A stretch of DNA of 64,000 nt from Arthrobacter jinronghuae (lineage in GTDB: Bacteria > Actinomycetota > Actinomycetes > Actinomycetales > Micrococcaceae): the NCBI RefSeq assembly GCF_025244825.1, contig NZ_CP104263.1:1-64000 (forward strand), given 5' to 3'. Each line of letters begins with the position of its first letter. Position 1 is the stretch's first letter. Made by a program: the position numbers and the translations under genes. The notes beneath the pieces are model-generated. The model had not been told where the DNA came from and did no database searches. It was given only the letters and a program-made list of their open reading frames with translations. Below are positions 36,731-44,997 of this stretch, in pieces.

Positions 36731-37528
36731 TTATCCTTCCCGCCAAGCTGACGAAGTGATGTGGGAGCCGCCCTGCGGTCCCATCTGGAGCATGCCGCCG
36801 TCGACGGGCCATGAGGCCCCGGTGACGTAGGACGAGGCCGGTGAGGCCAGGAAAGCCACGACGTCGGCGATTTCGGAGGCGTAGCCGGGCCGGCCCAGGG
36901 GAATGCCGGGGCGGTCCTCGTCCCGAGGGTCGGAGTCCGTCTGTCCGGTCATGGGGGTGGCAATTTCCCCGGGCGCCACCGAATTGGCCGTGATCCCGTA
37001 GCTTCCCAGCTCCAGGGCGATGGTCTTCATCAGCCCGCCGAGCCCGTGCTTGGAGGCAGTGTAGGCCGCAGCGCCCACCCGTGGCTGGAGTTCGTGGACG
37101 CTGGTGACGGCGATCAGCCGGCCGCCGTTGCCCTGCGCAACCATGCGCTGAGCTGCCCGCTGCAGGCAGACAAAAGCCCCGCTGAGGTTGGTGTCCACCG
37201 TGGTGCGCCAGGCGTCATAGGTCAGGTCCAGGAACTTCTGCCCGTCTCCGGTCCCGGAGTTGTTGACGAACACGTCCAGGCCGCCCAGCTGCTCCGCCAG
37301 GGAGTCCACGACGTCCGCGCATGCGGGCAGATCTGTGGTGTCCAGGCGGGCGACGACGGCGGTGCGGCCGTGCGAGCGGACCTCCTCCGCAGTGTCCATG
37401 GCACCCTGTTCATCGGAATGCCAGGTGATGCCCACATCCATTCCCGCCTTGGCCAGAGCTACGGCGACGGCACGTCCTATGCCGGAATCAGACCCCGTGA
37501 CTATCGCCGTTTTAGGCGCAAACCCCAT
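36731..37528 (-). CDS. SDR family NAD(P)-dependent oxidoreductase
   Basis: 265-residue classical short-chain dehydrogenase: cofactor motif TGSDSGIGRAVAVAL near the N-terminus, NNSGTG, catalytic Ser in AVTSVHEL with YTASK (Tyr/Lys), and PGEIATPMTG, ending with WPVDGGM. It resembles glucose dehydrogenase/3-oxoacyl reductase types; the substrate is not certain. ATG at 37528 has AGGGGG in front; an earlier ATG at 37543 has no good ribosome site. It lies directly upstream of the Rieske oxidoreductase. Confidence 0.88.
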   Translation of the reverse strand: MGFAPKTAIVTGSDSGIGRAVAVALAKAGMDVGITWHSDEQGAMDTAEEVRSHGRTAVVARLDTTDLPACADVVDSLAEQLGGLDVFVNNSGTGDGQKFLDLTYDAWRTTVDTNLSGAFVCLQRAAQRMVAQGNGGRLIAVTSVHELQPRVGAAAYTASKHGLGGLMKTIALELGSYGITANSVAPGEIATPMTGQTDSDPRDEDRPGIPLGRPGYASEIADVVAFLASPASSYVTGASWPVDGGMLQMGPQGGSHITSSAWREG

Positions 37529-37658
37529 TTGGTACCCCCTCATGGTCCTGGAAAGTCAGTATGCTTCCCACCTTGCCCCAATTGTGCAACAGTTTAAAGT
37601 CCTGATCACCGAATCCTCCCGGTCCGGTCCTCCCGTGCTGCGGAGCAGAGGAGTCATC

Positions 37659-38162
37659 ATGGCATACCCCAGCTACAGTTCCGGCGGCGGTCTTTCGGCC
37701 CGCAGGACCAGTGCGCAAAAAGCCGCAATTGCCTTTGGGATTGTTTTCCTGCTTATCGGAGTCCTGGGGTTCATTCCCGGGGCCACCATCAATTACGGCC
37801 AGCTTTACTTCTCGGGATACGCATCGGAGGCCGCCCTCCTGGGTATTTTCCAGGTGTCGGTGCTGCACAACGTGGTCCACATGCTGCTGGGCTTTGCCGG
37901 GCTTGCCCTGGCGCGAAAGCACTCCTCGGCCAAGCTCTATCTGCTGGGAGGAGGCATCCTCTACGCCCTGCTCTTCATTTACGGGCTGCTCATCCCGCTG
38001 GACTCAGACGCCAACTTCGTTCCCTTCAACACGGCGGACAATTGGCTGCACGCAGTGCTGGCCGTAGTGATGATCCTGCTGGGTATCTTCCTGGGCCGTG
38101 AGAGCGAATCGAGCTCGTACCGCAGCAACCCGAACCCCGGCGAAGGATCAGTTCCCAACTAG
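37659..38162 (+). CDS. DUF4383 domain membrane protein
   Basis: 167 residues with four membrane segments (about 25-45, 57-78, 90-112, 125-145), preceded by a Ser/Gly-rich N-terminus. LHNVVHMLLGFAGLALAR and DNWLHAVLAVVMILLGIFLG are the typical DUF4383 features, with conserved histidines in the membrane. Function unknown. ATG at 37659 follows AGAGGAG. It is divergent from the SDR operon with about 130 bp between the starts. Confidence 0.87.
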   Translation: MAYPSYSSGGGLSARRTSAQKAAIAFGIVFLLIGVLGFIPGATINYGQLYFSGYASEAALLGIFQVSVLHNVVHMLLGFAGLALARKHSSAKLYLLGGGILYALLFIYGLLIPLDSDANFVPFNTADNWLHAVLAVVMILLGIFLGRESESSSYRSNPNPGEGSVPN

Positions 38163-38286
38163 GATCCACAGCGTTCCGGGGGGGTACAGCAGCCGGGACG
38201 CGCGTTTGGCCTGCAGCCGTTCAGTGCTGGCAGACTAGGTTTACCGACACGCCCGCACCGGGCGGTTTCGCCGAAAGGAACCTGGA

Positions 38287-38850
38287 TTGTCCGCCGCACT
38301 GATGGTCATTGACATGCAGAACGCCTACTTCGAAAGCCCCGCCCTGCAGAAGCATCAGGAACGGTTGGTGGAAAAAACCAACGAGCTCATCGGTTTGGCC
38401 AAGGCCGCCGGTATTCCGGTGCTGATGGTCTGCACCGAACACGAGCGGGATAAGTCCACCTGGACCCTGAGCATGCTGGACGACGACCAGGGCTTCATCT
38501 TCAGCGGCAGCGAGCAGGCCGACTTCATTCCGGGGCTGGACTACGCGGACCTGCCGCGCCTGGTGAAGACCCGAGACAGCGCTTTTGTAGGCACGGATGT
38601 CCTGCTGCGGCTGCGTAACTGGAATGTCGAGACCCTGGTCCTGGCCGGCGTCGCGACCCACAACTGCGTAGCCCAAACCGCCGCCGACGCCTTCGCGAAC
38701 AATTTCCGCGTCCGTTTTGCCCGCGAGGCACTGGCCTCCACCAATGACGAGTACGAAGAAGCGGTCCTGCGCGTGCTCTCGGACGAGTACCGCCAGCCGA
38801 TCGAGAGCAATGCGGAGCTGAAGGACTTCTTCAACGCACAGCAGGCCTAG
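38287..38850 (+). CDS. Cysteine hydrolase, isochorismatase family
   Basis: 187 residues with the isochorismatase-like catalytic triad Asp9 (MVIDMQN), Lys94 (RLVKTRDSAF) and Cys127 (GVATHNCVAQTA). The family includes nicotinamidases, isochorismatases and other amide hydrolases; the substrate is not evident. The TTG start at 38287 has GAAAGGAACC upstream. Followed after 53 bp by a small DUF2630 gene in the same direction, possibly an operon. Confidence 0.88.
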   Translation: MSAALMVIDMQNAYFESPALQKHQERLVEKTNELIGLAKAAGIPVLMVCTEHERDKSTWTLSMLDDDQGFIFSGSEQADFIPGLDYADLPRLVKTRDSAFVGTDVLLRLRNWNVETLVLAGVATHNCVAQTAADAFANNFRVRFAREALASTNDEYEEAVLRVLSDEYRQPIESNAELKDFFNAQQA

Positions 38851-38903
38851 ACTGCCGCGCCCAGTGCTGGAATCCGCCGTCCGCCCCGGTTAGCGTAGGA
38901 GCC

Positions 38904-39143
38904 ATGGACGAACAGGAAATCCAGCACCGGATCCAGGAACTCGTAGCGCAGGAGCAGTCCCTCCGTGAGGCGGACCCGGGTGTGGAACCCGAAAAGCATG
39001 CCGCGGAGCTAAGGCGGGTGGAGGAACAGCTCGACCAGTACTGGGACCTCCTCCGCCAGCGGCGGGCCAAGGCCGACGCCGGACAGAACCCGGATGAGGC
39101 GCAGGAGCGGCCCGTGGGTGAAGTCGAGGGATACCGCCAGTAG
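38904..39143 (+). CDS. DUF2630 family protein
   Basis: 79 residues, acidic and fully helical: IQHRIQELVAQEQSLREAD, then EKHAAELRRVEEQLDQYWDLL and RQRRAKADAG, ending with EVEGYRQ. This is the DUF2630 pattern (short predicted coiled coil, unknown function). Common next to stress genes in actinobacteria. ATG at 38904. Confidence 0.85.
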   Translation: MDEQEIQHRIQELVAQEQSLREADPGVEPEKHAAELRRVEEQLDQYWDLLRQRRAKADAGQNPDEAQERPVGEVEGYRQ

Positions 39144-39174
39144 GGATCATCCCGTACGGGCGGCCCCGAGCGGA

Positions 39175-39492
39175 CTAGTGCTGCTTCCGGCTGCTGCCGG
39201 AAACCTTCGGCGTGCCGGCTTCAGTATCCGGGTCCGCCGGGCCGGTGACCTCACGCAGCAGGGTGGCGGCACCGATGCTGCGCCGGAAGCCGCTTTCACC
39301 CCGGAAGGTCTCCCCAAGGGCCCAGACCATCAGGCAGCCCTTGCTGAGGGTTTTCAGCAGCCCGGCGTTCCTGGGCGTCAGTGCCATCATGGACGCAACG
39401 CCAAACACGCCCCAGCCGATGAGCGGCCCGTTGGGCACCTTGAAAATGGTCTGCCGGCCGAACTGGTCCGTGAAGAAATTACGAGATGCCAT
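39175..39492 (-). CDS. Small membrane protein downstream of ku
   Basis: 105 residues, starting MASRNFFTDQFGRQTIFKV. Two hydrophobic stretches (about 24-42 and 46-61), both with small residues, and a polar, Ser/Gly/Pro-rich C-terminus. No family recognised. Its ATG lies 5 bp after the ku stop, so it belongs to the ku operon. It may be a membrane protein of unknown role; no DNA-repair motif is visible. Confidence 0.65.
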   Translation of the reverse strand: MASRNFFTDQFGRQTIFKVPNGPLIGWGVFGVASMMALTPRNAGLLKTLSKGCLMVWALGETFRGESGFRRSIGAATLLREVTGPADPDTEAGTPKVSGSSRKQH

Positions 39493-39497
39493 AGTGG

Positions 39498-40400
39498 TCA
39501 GGCGCCTTTCCGGGTTTTGGCTGTGCTTTTCGTGCTCTTGGAGTTCGAGGTTTTGGCGGGAGCCTTCTTGGCGCCGTCCTCTTTGGTGCTTTTAGTGTCG
39601 GTGCCGCTCTTTTTGTCGCGGTTCTTCTCTACGCTGCGCCGCAGCGCCTCCATAAGGTCCAGGACCTTGCCGCCCTCGTCTTCCTCGGATTCTCCGCCGA
39701 AGGTCTCCTCCGTGTCGAGCGATTCTCCCTGTTCCAGCTTGGCATCGATCAGGGTCTTGAGTTGTTCCTGGTAATCGTCGGTGAATTCCGAGGGGTCGAA
39801 GTCCCCGCTGAAGGAATCCACGAGGGCCGAGGACATCTCCAGCTCCTTGGCGGAAATCCGCACCTTTTCATCCAGCGAGGGGAAGGTGGCCTCCCGGACC
39901 TCGTCCTCCCACAGCAGGGTCTGGAGGGTTAGCACGTCGCCGCGTACGCGCAGGGCACCCAGCCGGCTCTTCTGCCGGAGCGAGAACTGCACGATAGCCG
40001 TGCGGTCGGTGTCCTCAAGGGTGCGGCGGAGCAGTACATAGGACTTCGTCGATTTGGAGTCCGGCTCCAGGTAGTACGTCCGGTCAAACAGGATGGGATC
40101 CACCTGCTCGCTGGGCACGAATTCCACGACGTCGATTTCCCGGCTTTTCTCCACGGGAAGGGACGCCAGATCCTCGTCGGTGAGGACCACGGTCTGCTCG
40201 CCGTCGTCGTACGCCTTGGCGATGTCCTTGTATTCCACCACCTCGCCGCAGATCTCGCAGCGGCGCTGGTAGCGGATGCGTCCGCCGTCCTTGCCGTGCA
40301 CCTGGTGAAGGCTGACGTCGTGGTCCTCGGTGGCGGCATAAACCTTGACCGGCACGTTGACCAGCCCAAACGCAATGGCGCCTTTCCAGATCGCTCTCAT
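39498..40400 (-). CDS. ku: Non-homologous end-joining protein Ku
   Basis: Binds double-strand DNA ends and recruits LigD. The 300-residue product starts MRAIWKGAIAFGLVNVPVKV, the standard bacterial Ku opening, and has the core beta-barrel domain through about 250, including RYQRRCEICGEVVEY and LRRTLEDTDRTAIVQF. The last about 50 residues are Lys/Ser/Thr-rich, an extended basic tail as in many actinobacterial Ku proteins. ATG at 40400. LigD is encoded about 6 kb away on the other strand (46666-49296). Confidence 0.96.
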   Translation of the reverse strand: MRAIWKGAIAFGLVNVPVKVYAATEDHDVSLHQVHGKDGGRIRYQRRCEICGEVVEYKDIAKAYDDGEQTVVLTDEDLASLPVEKSREIDVVEFVPSEQVDPILFDRTYYLEPDSKSTKSYVLLRRTLEDTDRTAIVQFSLRQKSRLGALRVRGDVLTLQTLLWEDEVREATFPSLDEKVRISAKELEMSSALVDSFSGDFDPSEFTDDYQEQLKTLIDAKLEQGESLDTEETFGGESEEDEGGKVLDLMEALRRSVEKNRDKKSGTDTKSTKEDGAKKAPAKTSNSKSTKSTAKTRKGA

Positions 40401-40415
40401 GTAATCCAGTGAACA

Positions 40416-41351
40416 CTAGATTCCGCTTCCGTTGCCAGAGCCGGGTTTGTCTGCGCGTGCCTCCCGCAGATGCTCCCACAGCTGCCGGTACACGCGCGGA
40501 TCGGAAAAATAGGCGGTATGGGATTCGGGAAAGGGTTTGCCCGAGTCCACTTCGCTGTCGGTCACGTTCACATCCCGGCCGGCAAACACCCGTTCGGCGC
40601 AAAAGGAAATCAGGTCGCGCTCGTCCCAGAAATTCAACCAGGGAACTGCCGGCCCTGAACCGCCGCGGTCCGGTCCGAGGTAGGCGAGGGCATCGAGGAG
40701 GTAGAACCACGGCGCCTGCGAGCCCACGCTCACCAGCAGATCCACCCGGATGCCCTCCGCCTCGGGGGAACTGAGCAGGTCAACAGCCGCCACGGAGCCG
40801 AGGCTGTGTCCGAACAGCACCACCGGTGCATCTTGGTCCGTACTGCGCAGGGTGTCGGCAATGCGGGCACGGGCGGCGGGACCGTGGGCCAGATAAAAGG
40901 CGACCTTGCCGAAGAAGCTGCCCGCGGCATCCGTGAGGCGGATCCGGTGCCGGATCCCCGCGTCCGTGAGCACCCCCAGGACCAGGTCCTGCAGCGTTTC
41001 CCCCAGGAAAGCCGCGTCAGGCCGCGCCGGCGGGGCACCGGCACTGGAGGCCTGTTTCAGCGGATCAGCCGCCCCTAGGTCCATGCCGAAAAGGGCGAGG
41101 GCCAGGGACGTATCGGTAACGCCGGGCGGATCGTCGGCGACATAGCGCGGGGGCAATGCCGGGACAAAGCTGACCTCATCGGGTGCGGCGGCGGCCCAGT
41201 CAACCGCCAGCACCCGGTAATCGGATAATCCCGGCACCTCGGCCACCTGCTCCCGGATCCGGTCCGCGAGCTGCGGGTTGGGCCGGCCGGTGCCCGGTAG
41301 GAAAACCAGCGTTCCGGGTTTCTCCGGCGGTCCGAGGGGTGCGGGATCCAT
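40416..41351 (-). CDS. Alpha/beta hydrolase, lipase-like
   Basis: 311 residues. The nucleophile elbow VVLFGHSLGSVAAVDLL (Ser in GHSLG) marks an alpha/beta hydrolase, and a FLPGTGRPNPQL loop near the N-terminus may form the oxyanion hole. The Asp and His candidates are DERDLISF and ESHTAYF near the C-terminus. Family and substrate cannot be fixed. ATG at 41351 has AAGGAGG upstream. It lies 15 bp before the ku start, in the same direction, so it is probably first in the operon. Confidence 0.82.
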   Translation of the reverse strand: MDPAPLGPPEKPGTLVFLPGTGRPNPQLADRIREQVAEVPGLSDYRVLAVDWAAAAPDEVSFVPALPPRYVADDPPGVTDTSLALALFGMDLGAADPLKQASSAGAPPARPDAAFLGETLQDLVLGVLTDAGIRHRIRLTDAAGSFFGKVAFYLAHGPAARARIADTLRSTDQDAPVVLFGHSLGSVAAVDLLSSPEAEGIRVDLLVSVGSQAPWFYLLDALAYLGPDRGGSGPAVPWLNFWDERDLISFCAERVFAGRDVNVTDSEVDSGKPFPESHTAYFSDPRVYRQLWEHLREARADKPGSGNGSGI

Positions 41352-41554
41352 GGCTGCCTCCTTCGTTGCGGCGGCACCTTTACCGACCGCGCAACGCAGC
41401 GGTTTCGGCCCGATAGGGACACTTTCACATGCCGCAGTCCCGGCCGCCAGTGAACGGGAGGGAAGGACTGAATCCTGCTGGCTTCGTTCGGTTCCGCGGA
41501 CCGGCGCGCCCGCACAATTGCCTCCGGAACGCGGGCGGCGGCAGCGGGCGGATA

Positions 41555-42040
41555 ATGGGTGCAGCGATGGAAGGCGAGGCCGTGGAAGCGAATACACCCG
41601 GATCCGGGCCGGCGCGTGTGGAACTGTCCGTGGGGCAGGTGGCCGAGCGCAGCGGCGTCAGCGTCTCGGCGCTGCACTTTTACGAGCGTCAGGGCTTGCT
41701 CTCCAGCCGGCGGACACCTGGTAACCAGCGGCGCTATGACCGATCGGTGCTGCGGCGGGTGGCCGTGATCCGCGCCGCGCAGCAGGCAGGCATTCCGCTG
41801 GCCGTAATCAACCGTGCTTTCGCCGAACTGCCTCCGGACGGAGTCCCGGACCAGGCCGACTGGCAGCGGCTTTCCGCCGCCTGGCAGCAGGAACTCAATA
41901 CCCGCATCCGCCACCTGCAGGCGCTTCGTGACCGGCTCGGCGGCTGCATTGGCTGCGGCTGCCTCTCGCTGGCCCAGTGCCGGTTCGTGAATCCTGATGA
42001 TTCGGGCACCGGCACGGGAGCCCGGGCATTCGACGTCTAG
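41555..42040 (+). CDS. soxR: Redox-sensitive transcriptional activator SoxR
   Basis: MerR-family sensor of redox-cycling compounds. Of 161 residues, about 24-75 form the winged helix (LSVGQVAERSGVSVSALHFY), followed by a dimerisation helix and the [2Fe-2S] motif CIGCGCLSLAQC (Cys131, 134, 136, 142: C-x2-C-x-C-x5-C), which is diagnostic for SoxR. The N-terminal about 20 residues are an uncertain extension; ATG at 41567 is an alternative start. A SoxR-box promoter lies directly downstream, in front of a flavin reductase gene. Confidence 0.94.
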   Translation: MGAAMEGEAVEANTPGSGPARVELSVGQVAERSGVSVSALHFYERQGLLSSRRTPGNQRRYDRSVLRRVAVIRAAQQAGIPLAVINRAFAELPPDGVPDQADWQRLSAAWQQELNTRIRHLQALRDRLGGCIGCGCLSLAQCRFVNPDDSGTGTGARAFDV

Positions 42041-42050
42041 GCCGCACGAT

Positions 42051-42081
42051 TTGACCTCAACTAAGGTTGACGTTCTAGCGT
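42051..42081 (+). promoter_or_regulatory. SoxR-box promoter of the flavin reductase gene
   Basis: TTGACC (42051-42056) and TAGCGT (42076-42081) are separated by 19 bp, the lengthened spacing typical of MerR-family promoters. Within and across it lies the inverted repeat ACCTCAAC-TAAG-GTTGACGT (42054-42073; one mismatched pair), closely matching the conserved SoxR box. Expected transcription start is about 42088, which argues for the downstream ATG at 42124 as the translation start. Confidence 0.85.
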
Positions 42082-42123
42082 TGAGGGATGCCCTCGATGG
42101 GTTGGTCTGCGGAAGGACTTGAG

Positions 42124-42675
42124 ATGACGCGGAATACGGCTCTGTGCGAGCGGAATGTAACGGATGCATTCAAGGACGCCTTTCGGGCCCATCCGGCGGG
42201 CGTGGCCATCATTACGGCCGACGGCGGCAGCGGCCCCGTGGGCCTGACCGCCTCCTCGGTTTCCTCCGTGTCGGCGGAGCCGCCGATCCTGTCCTTTTCC
42301 CTGGCCTCAACCCACGGGACCGCCGGTGTCATTGCCGGGTCCGAGACCGTCGTCGTCCACCTGCTTGGCGCCGACAATGCCGGACTCGCTGCACTTTTCG
42401 CCCGGCAGGGCGCGGATCGGTTCAGTTCCACGCCAACCCGCACGCTGCCCGGCGGCGAACCCCTCCTGGAAGAAGCCCCCGTGGCCCTTCGCTGCCGGAT
42501 CGACGGCAGGATCCCGGTGGGCAGCTCCATCCTGATCGCAGCCACCGTCCTGGAAATCCTCCCCGGCAGCACGGAGCAGGAACCGCTGGTTTACCACAAC
42601 CGCACCTATCACCGGCTGGGCGGGCACTCCGTGCTCGGCCAGGCCGGCTCGGTTGCTCCCGGAAGCGGCCAATAG
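42124..42675 (+). CDS. Flavin reductase family protein (FMN-binding split barrel)
   Basis: Reduces or binds FMN, often serving a monooxygenase. About 183 residues with FRAHPAGVAIITADGG, GLTASSVSSVSAEPPILSFS and VHLLGADNAGLAALFA, typical of the flavin reductase-like domain. ATG at 42124 has GGAAGGA upstream and lies about 36 bp inside the transcript predicted from the SoxR-box promoter; an earlier ATG at 42088 coincides with the likely transcription start. Direct SoxR control is strongly suggested. Confidence 0.88.
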   Translation: MTRNTALCERNVTDAFKDAFRAHPAGVAIITADGGSGPVGLTASSVSSVSAEPPILSFSLASTHGTAGVIAGSETVVVHLLGADNAGLAALFARQGADRFSSTPTRTLPGGEPLLEEAPVALRCRIDGRIPVGSSILIAATVLEILPGSTEQEPLVYHNRTYHRLGGHSVLGQAGSVAPGSGQ

Positions 42676-42741
42676 CGCATAATCGGGTTCAGGCCCGTTC
42701 GACGACCGTCGGCGGGAACCGACCCACCGGAAGGCACGGCG

Positions 42742-42960
42742 ATGGCAAAGAAAAAACTCAAGGACCTGAGCAGCGGACAGAAAAAGGGCCTGGGAGCCCT
42801 GACCGGAGTCCAGTTCCTGCTCGCCGGAGCAGCGCTGCGGGATTTGAAGAAGCGACCGAAGGACCAGATCCGCGGCAGCCGCGGATGGTGGATGGCTGCG
42901 TGCGGCATCAACTTCGCCGGTCCCATCGCATACTTCCTCTTCGGCCGCCGGTCCGCCTAG
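42742..42960 (+). CDS. Small membrane protein, PLDc_N-like
   Basis: 72 residues: a Lys-rich N-terminus (MAKKKLKDLSSGQKKGLGA), a membrane segment (about 17-32), a basic loop RDLKKRPKDQIRGSRGWW and a second segment (about 49-66) ending GPIAYFLFGRR. This two-helix layout with a PIxYxLFGR end resembles the phospholipase D nuclease N-terminal (PLDc_N) module. Function unknown. ATG at 42742; the next gene begins 2 bp later, so they form an operon. Confidence 0.75.
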   Translation: MAKKKLKDLSSGQKKGLGALTGVQFLLAGAALRDLKKRPKDQIRGSRGWWMAACGINFAGPIAYFLFGRRSA

Positions 42961-42962
42961 GT

Positions 42963-43625
42963 ATGGTGCGTTCCCGCAGCACCGGCACCAAACCGCCGGT
43001 CCTCGAGCTGGTCCGCCCGCAGGACCTGAGCGACGGTGCCGACGTCCCGGTGGGCAGCCACCAGGAAGCGGTGGCCTATAACGGAGAGTCTTTCGCCGGC
43101 TTAGAGCTGCGCGGGGCAGTGTTCTCCGAATGCAGCCTCACCGGCGTGTCCCTGGACAACGCCGACCTCACCGCCGCGCGGTTTATGGAATCAACGCTGG
43201 AGAACCTCTATGCCCCAGTGTTACGGGCTGCCAAAACCTCGTTTCGGGACGTGGAAATTTCCAATCCGCGCCTGGGTTCCGCGGATCTTCACAGCGGAAG
43301 TTGGAACTCCGTCCGCGTTGACGGCGGCAAGATCGATTTCCTTGACCTGCGGGACTGCAGCCTGACCAACGTGCTGTTCTCCGACTGCATCATCGGGGAA
43401 CTGGACCTCGAAGGCGCGCGGCTGAACCGGGTGGCGTTCCGCGACTGCCGGATCGACTCGATGCTGCTGGGTGGCGGCACGGCGGTGGACGCGGACCTGC
43501 GCGGATCCGTGTTCCGGAGCGTTGGCAAAATCGACGGACTCAAAGGGTTCACTGTGGACGAAGAGCAGTTGATGCTGCTGGCTCCGTTGTTCGCGGCCGA
43601 GTTGGGCCTGCGCGTGGAAGCTTAG
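42963..43625 (+). CDS. Pentapeptide repeat protein
   Basis: 220 residues. From about 45 to 195 it contains pentapeptide repeats A(D/N)LxX in irregular form (LELRGAVFSECSLTGVSLDN, ADLTAARF, LDLRDCSLTNVLFSD, LDLEGARLNRVAFRD), which fold as a right-handed quadrilateral beta-helix. Some such proteins mimic DNA and protect gyrase from quinolones, but most have no known role. ATG at 42963. Stop overlaps the convergent L,D-transpeptidase stop by 4 bp. Confidence 0.88.
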   Translation: MVRSRSTGTKPPVLELVRPQDLSDGADVPVGSHQEAVAYNGESFAGLELRGAVFSECSLTGVSLDNADLTAARFMESTLENLYAPVLRAAKTSFRDVEISNPRLGSADLHSGSWNSVRVDGGKIDFLDLRDCSLTNVLFSDCIIGELDLEGARLNRVAFRDCRIDSMLLGGGTAVDADLRGSVFRSVGKIDGLKGFTVDEEQLMLLAPLFAAELGLRVEA

Positions 43626-44857
43626 GGCTGCCCGGCGTACTGGTCCCAGGGGATGTTCCAGTCGCCGTAGCCGTCGTCAATGGGGACCGGCCCGGCTTCG
43701 GTGTTCAGCACCTGCACTACGTCGCCGGCGTCAAAGGTGTCGTAGAAGTACTTGGCTCCTTCGGCGGACATCCCTACGCAGCCGTGCGAAACGTTGATCC
43801 GGCCCAGTGCACCTACGGCGCCGTCGAGGGCCTGGTGGACAAAGACGCCGCTGTTGGTCAGGCGGCTGGCCCACGAGGCGTCGAACGGTTCGTAGTAGTC
43901 CGGGTCTCCGGGCGACAGTCCGATGCTTTCGGCGCGGAAGGGCAGCTTCTCGTGCTGGCTGACGACAACCTGGTAGCCGCCGGGCGAAGGCCAGGTGGGT
44001 TCGCCGAGGGTGACAGGGAAGGTCCGGACCAGCTGCCCGTCCAGGAAGACCTGCATGGTCTTGGTGCTGTTATCCACCACGGCCAGGCGGGTGTTGTGCG
44101 TGTTGAAGGTGCGGGTTTCGTTGAAGTTGCCGATCATGCCGTTGCCGAAGTCGACGCCGAACAACTGCATGTCCACGGTGATGGCGCTGTTGGGGGCCCA
44201 GAAGGCCTCCGGGCGGTAGCGGACCCGGTTGTCCGTGATCCAGAAGAAGGCACCGGTCTGGCCCGAGGTGCTGGTGACCGTGATGGCCTGTTCCACGGCG
44301 TCTTTGTTGGTGACCGGTTCGCTGAAGGTGATGTCGATGGGCTGGCCCACGCCCACACTGGCGGCGTTCTGCGGATACATGAAGGCATTGGCTTCATTTG
44401 CGGGAAGCACGGTTTCGAAGCCCTGCCTGCGTGTGGTCTCCTTGCCGGCGGAGTCGGTGAGCACCACCTCCATGCCGTACCTGGTGTTGAAGGCCAACGG
44501 TGCATCGGCGGTCCAGACGGCTCCGTCTGCGGACATTACGCCGGGTACGGGATCTCCGCCGGCCTCCGGCTTCAGGATGACCTTGTTGATGACTGCGTTG
44601 GTGGCAGTGACGGAGGGAAGATCTGCGGGGTTGACGCCTACGGCGCCGTCAGCCGGCGTGGTGGTGATGGATACCGGGGCGGCCTGCACGGAGGGCGACG
44701 CCGATGCCGATGAGCCGGCCGAGGGAGACGAACCGGTTTCGGACGGGCCCAGACGGCCGGTGGCGAAGGCTGCGCCGAGACTTCCGCCTATGACGAGCAC
44801 CGCGGCAACCGCCGCGGCTATTGGCCATTTACGGCTCTTCTTGTCCTGCACAGCCAA
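43622..44857 (-). CDS. L,D-transpeptidase with Ig-like domains
   Basis: Makes 3-3 cross-links in peptidoglycan. The 411-residue product has a basic N-terminus and a signal anchor (about 13-32), a Ser/Ala linker, two Ig-like domains (about 55-145 and 150-250, the second with QAITVTSTSGQTGAFFWIT) and a YkuD catalytic domain with FVHQALDG and SHGCVGMS (His358, Cys360). This is the domain order of mycobacterial LdtMt2-type enzymes. TTG start at 44857. The enzyme acts outside the cell; carbapenem sensitivity is expected for the family. Confidence 0.93.
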   Translation of the reverse strand: MAVQDKKSRKWPIAAAVAAVLVIGGSLGAAFATGRLGPSETGSSPSAGSSASASPSVQAAPVSITTTPADGAVGVNPADLPSVTATNAVINKVILKPEAGGDPVPGVMSADGAVWTADAPLAFNTRYGMEVVLTDSAGKETTRRQGFETVLPANEANAFMYPQNAASVGVGQPIDITFSEPVTNKDAVEQAITVTSTSGQTGAFFWITDNRVRYRPEAFWAPNSAITVDMQLFGVDFGNGMIGNFNETRTFNTHNTRLAVVDNSTKTMQVFLDGQLVRTFPVTLGEPTWPSPGGYQVVVSQHEKLPFRAESIGLSPGDPDYYEPFDASWASRLTNSGVFVHQALDGAVGALGRINVSHGCVGMSAEGAKYFYDTFDAGDVVQVLNTEAGPVPIDDGYGDWNIPWDQYAGQP

Positions 44858-44997
44858 GTCCCCTCAAGTACACGCCGGGAGCCGTCAGGAAGACGGAACC
44901 GGCATAGTTGCAGCTGGGCCGGCTCGACCGGCGCGTATAGTCCTACCGATGATATTAGCTTCTTTGGATTTCGCGGACGCTGTTACACGATTGTCGC

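Noticed and set aside
42088..42123. ATG at 42088 as start of the flavin reductase
   Set aside because: It coincides with the predicted transcript start of the SoxR-box promoter and lacks a ribosome site; ATG 42124 has GGAAGGA.
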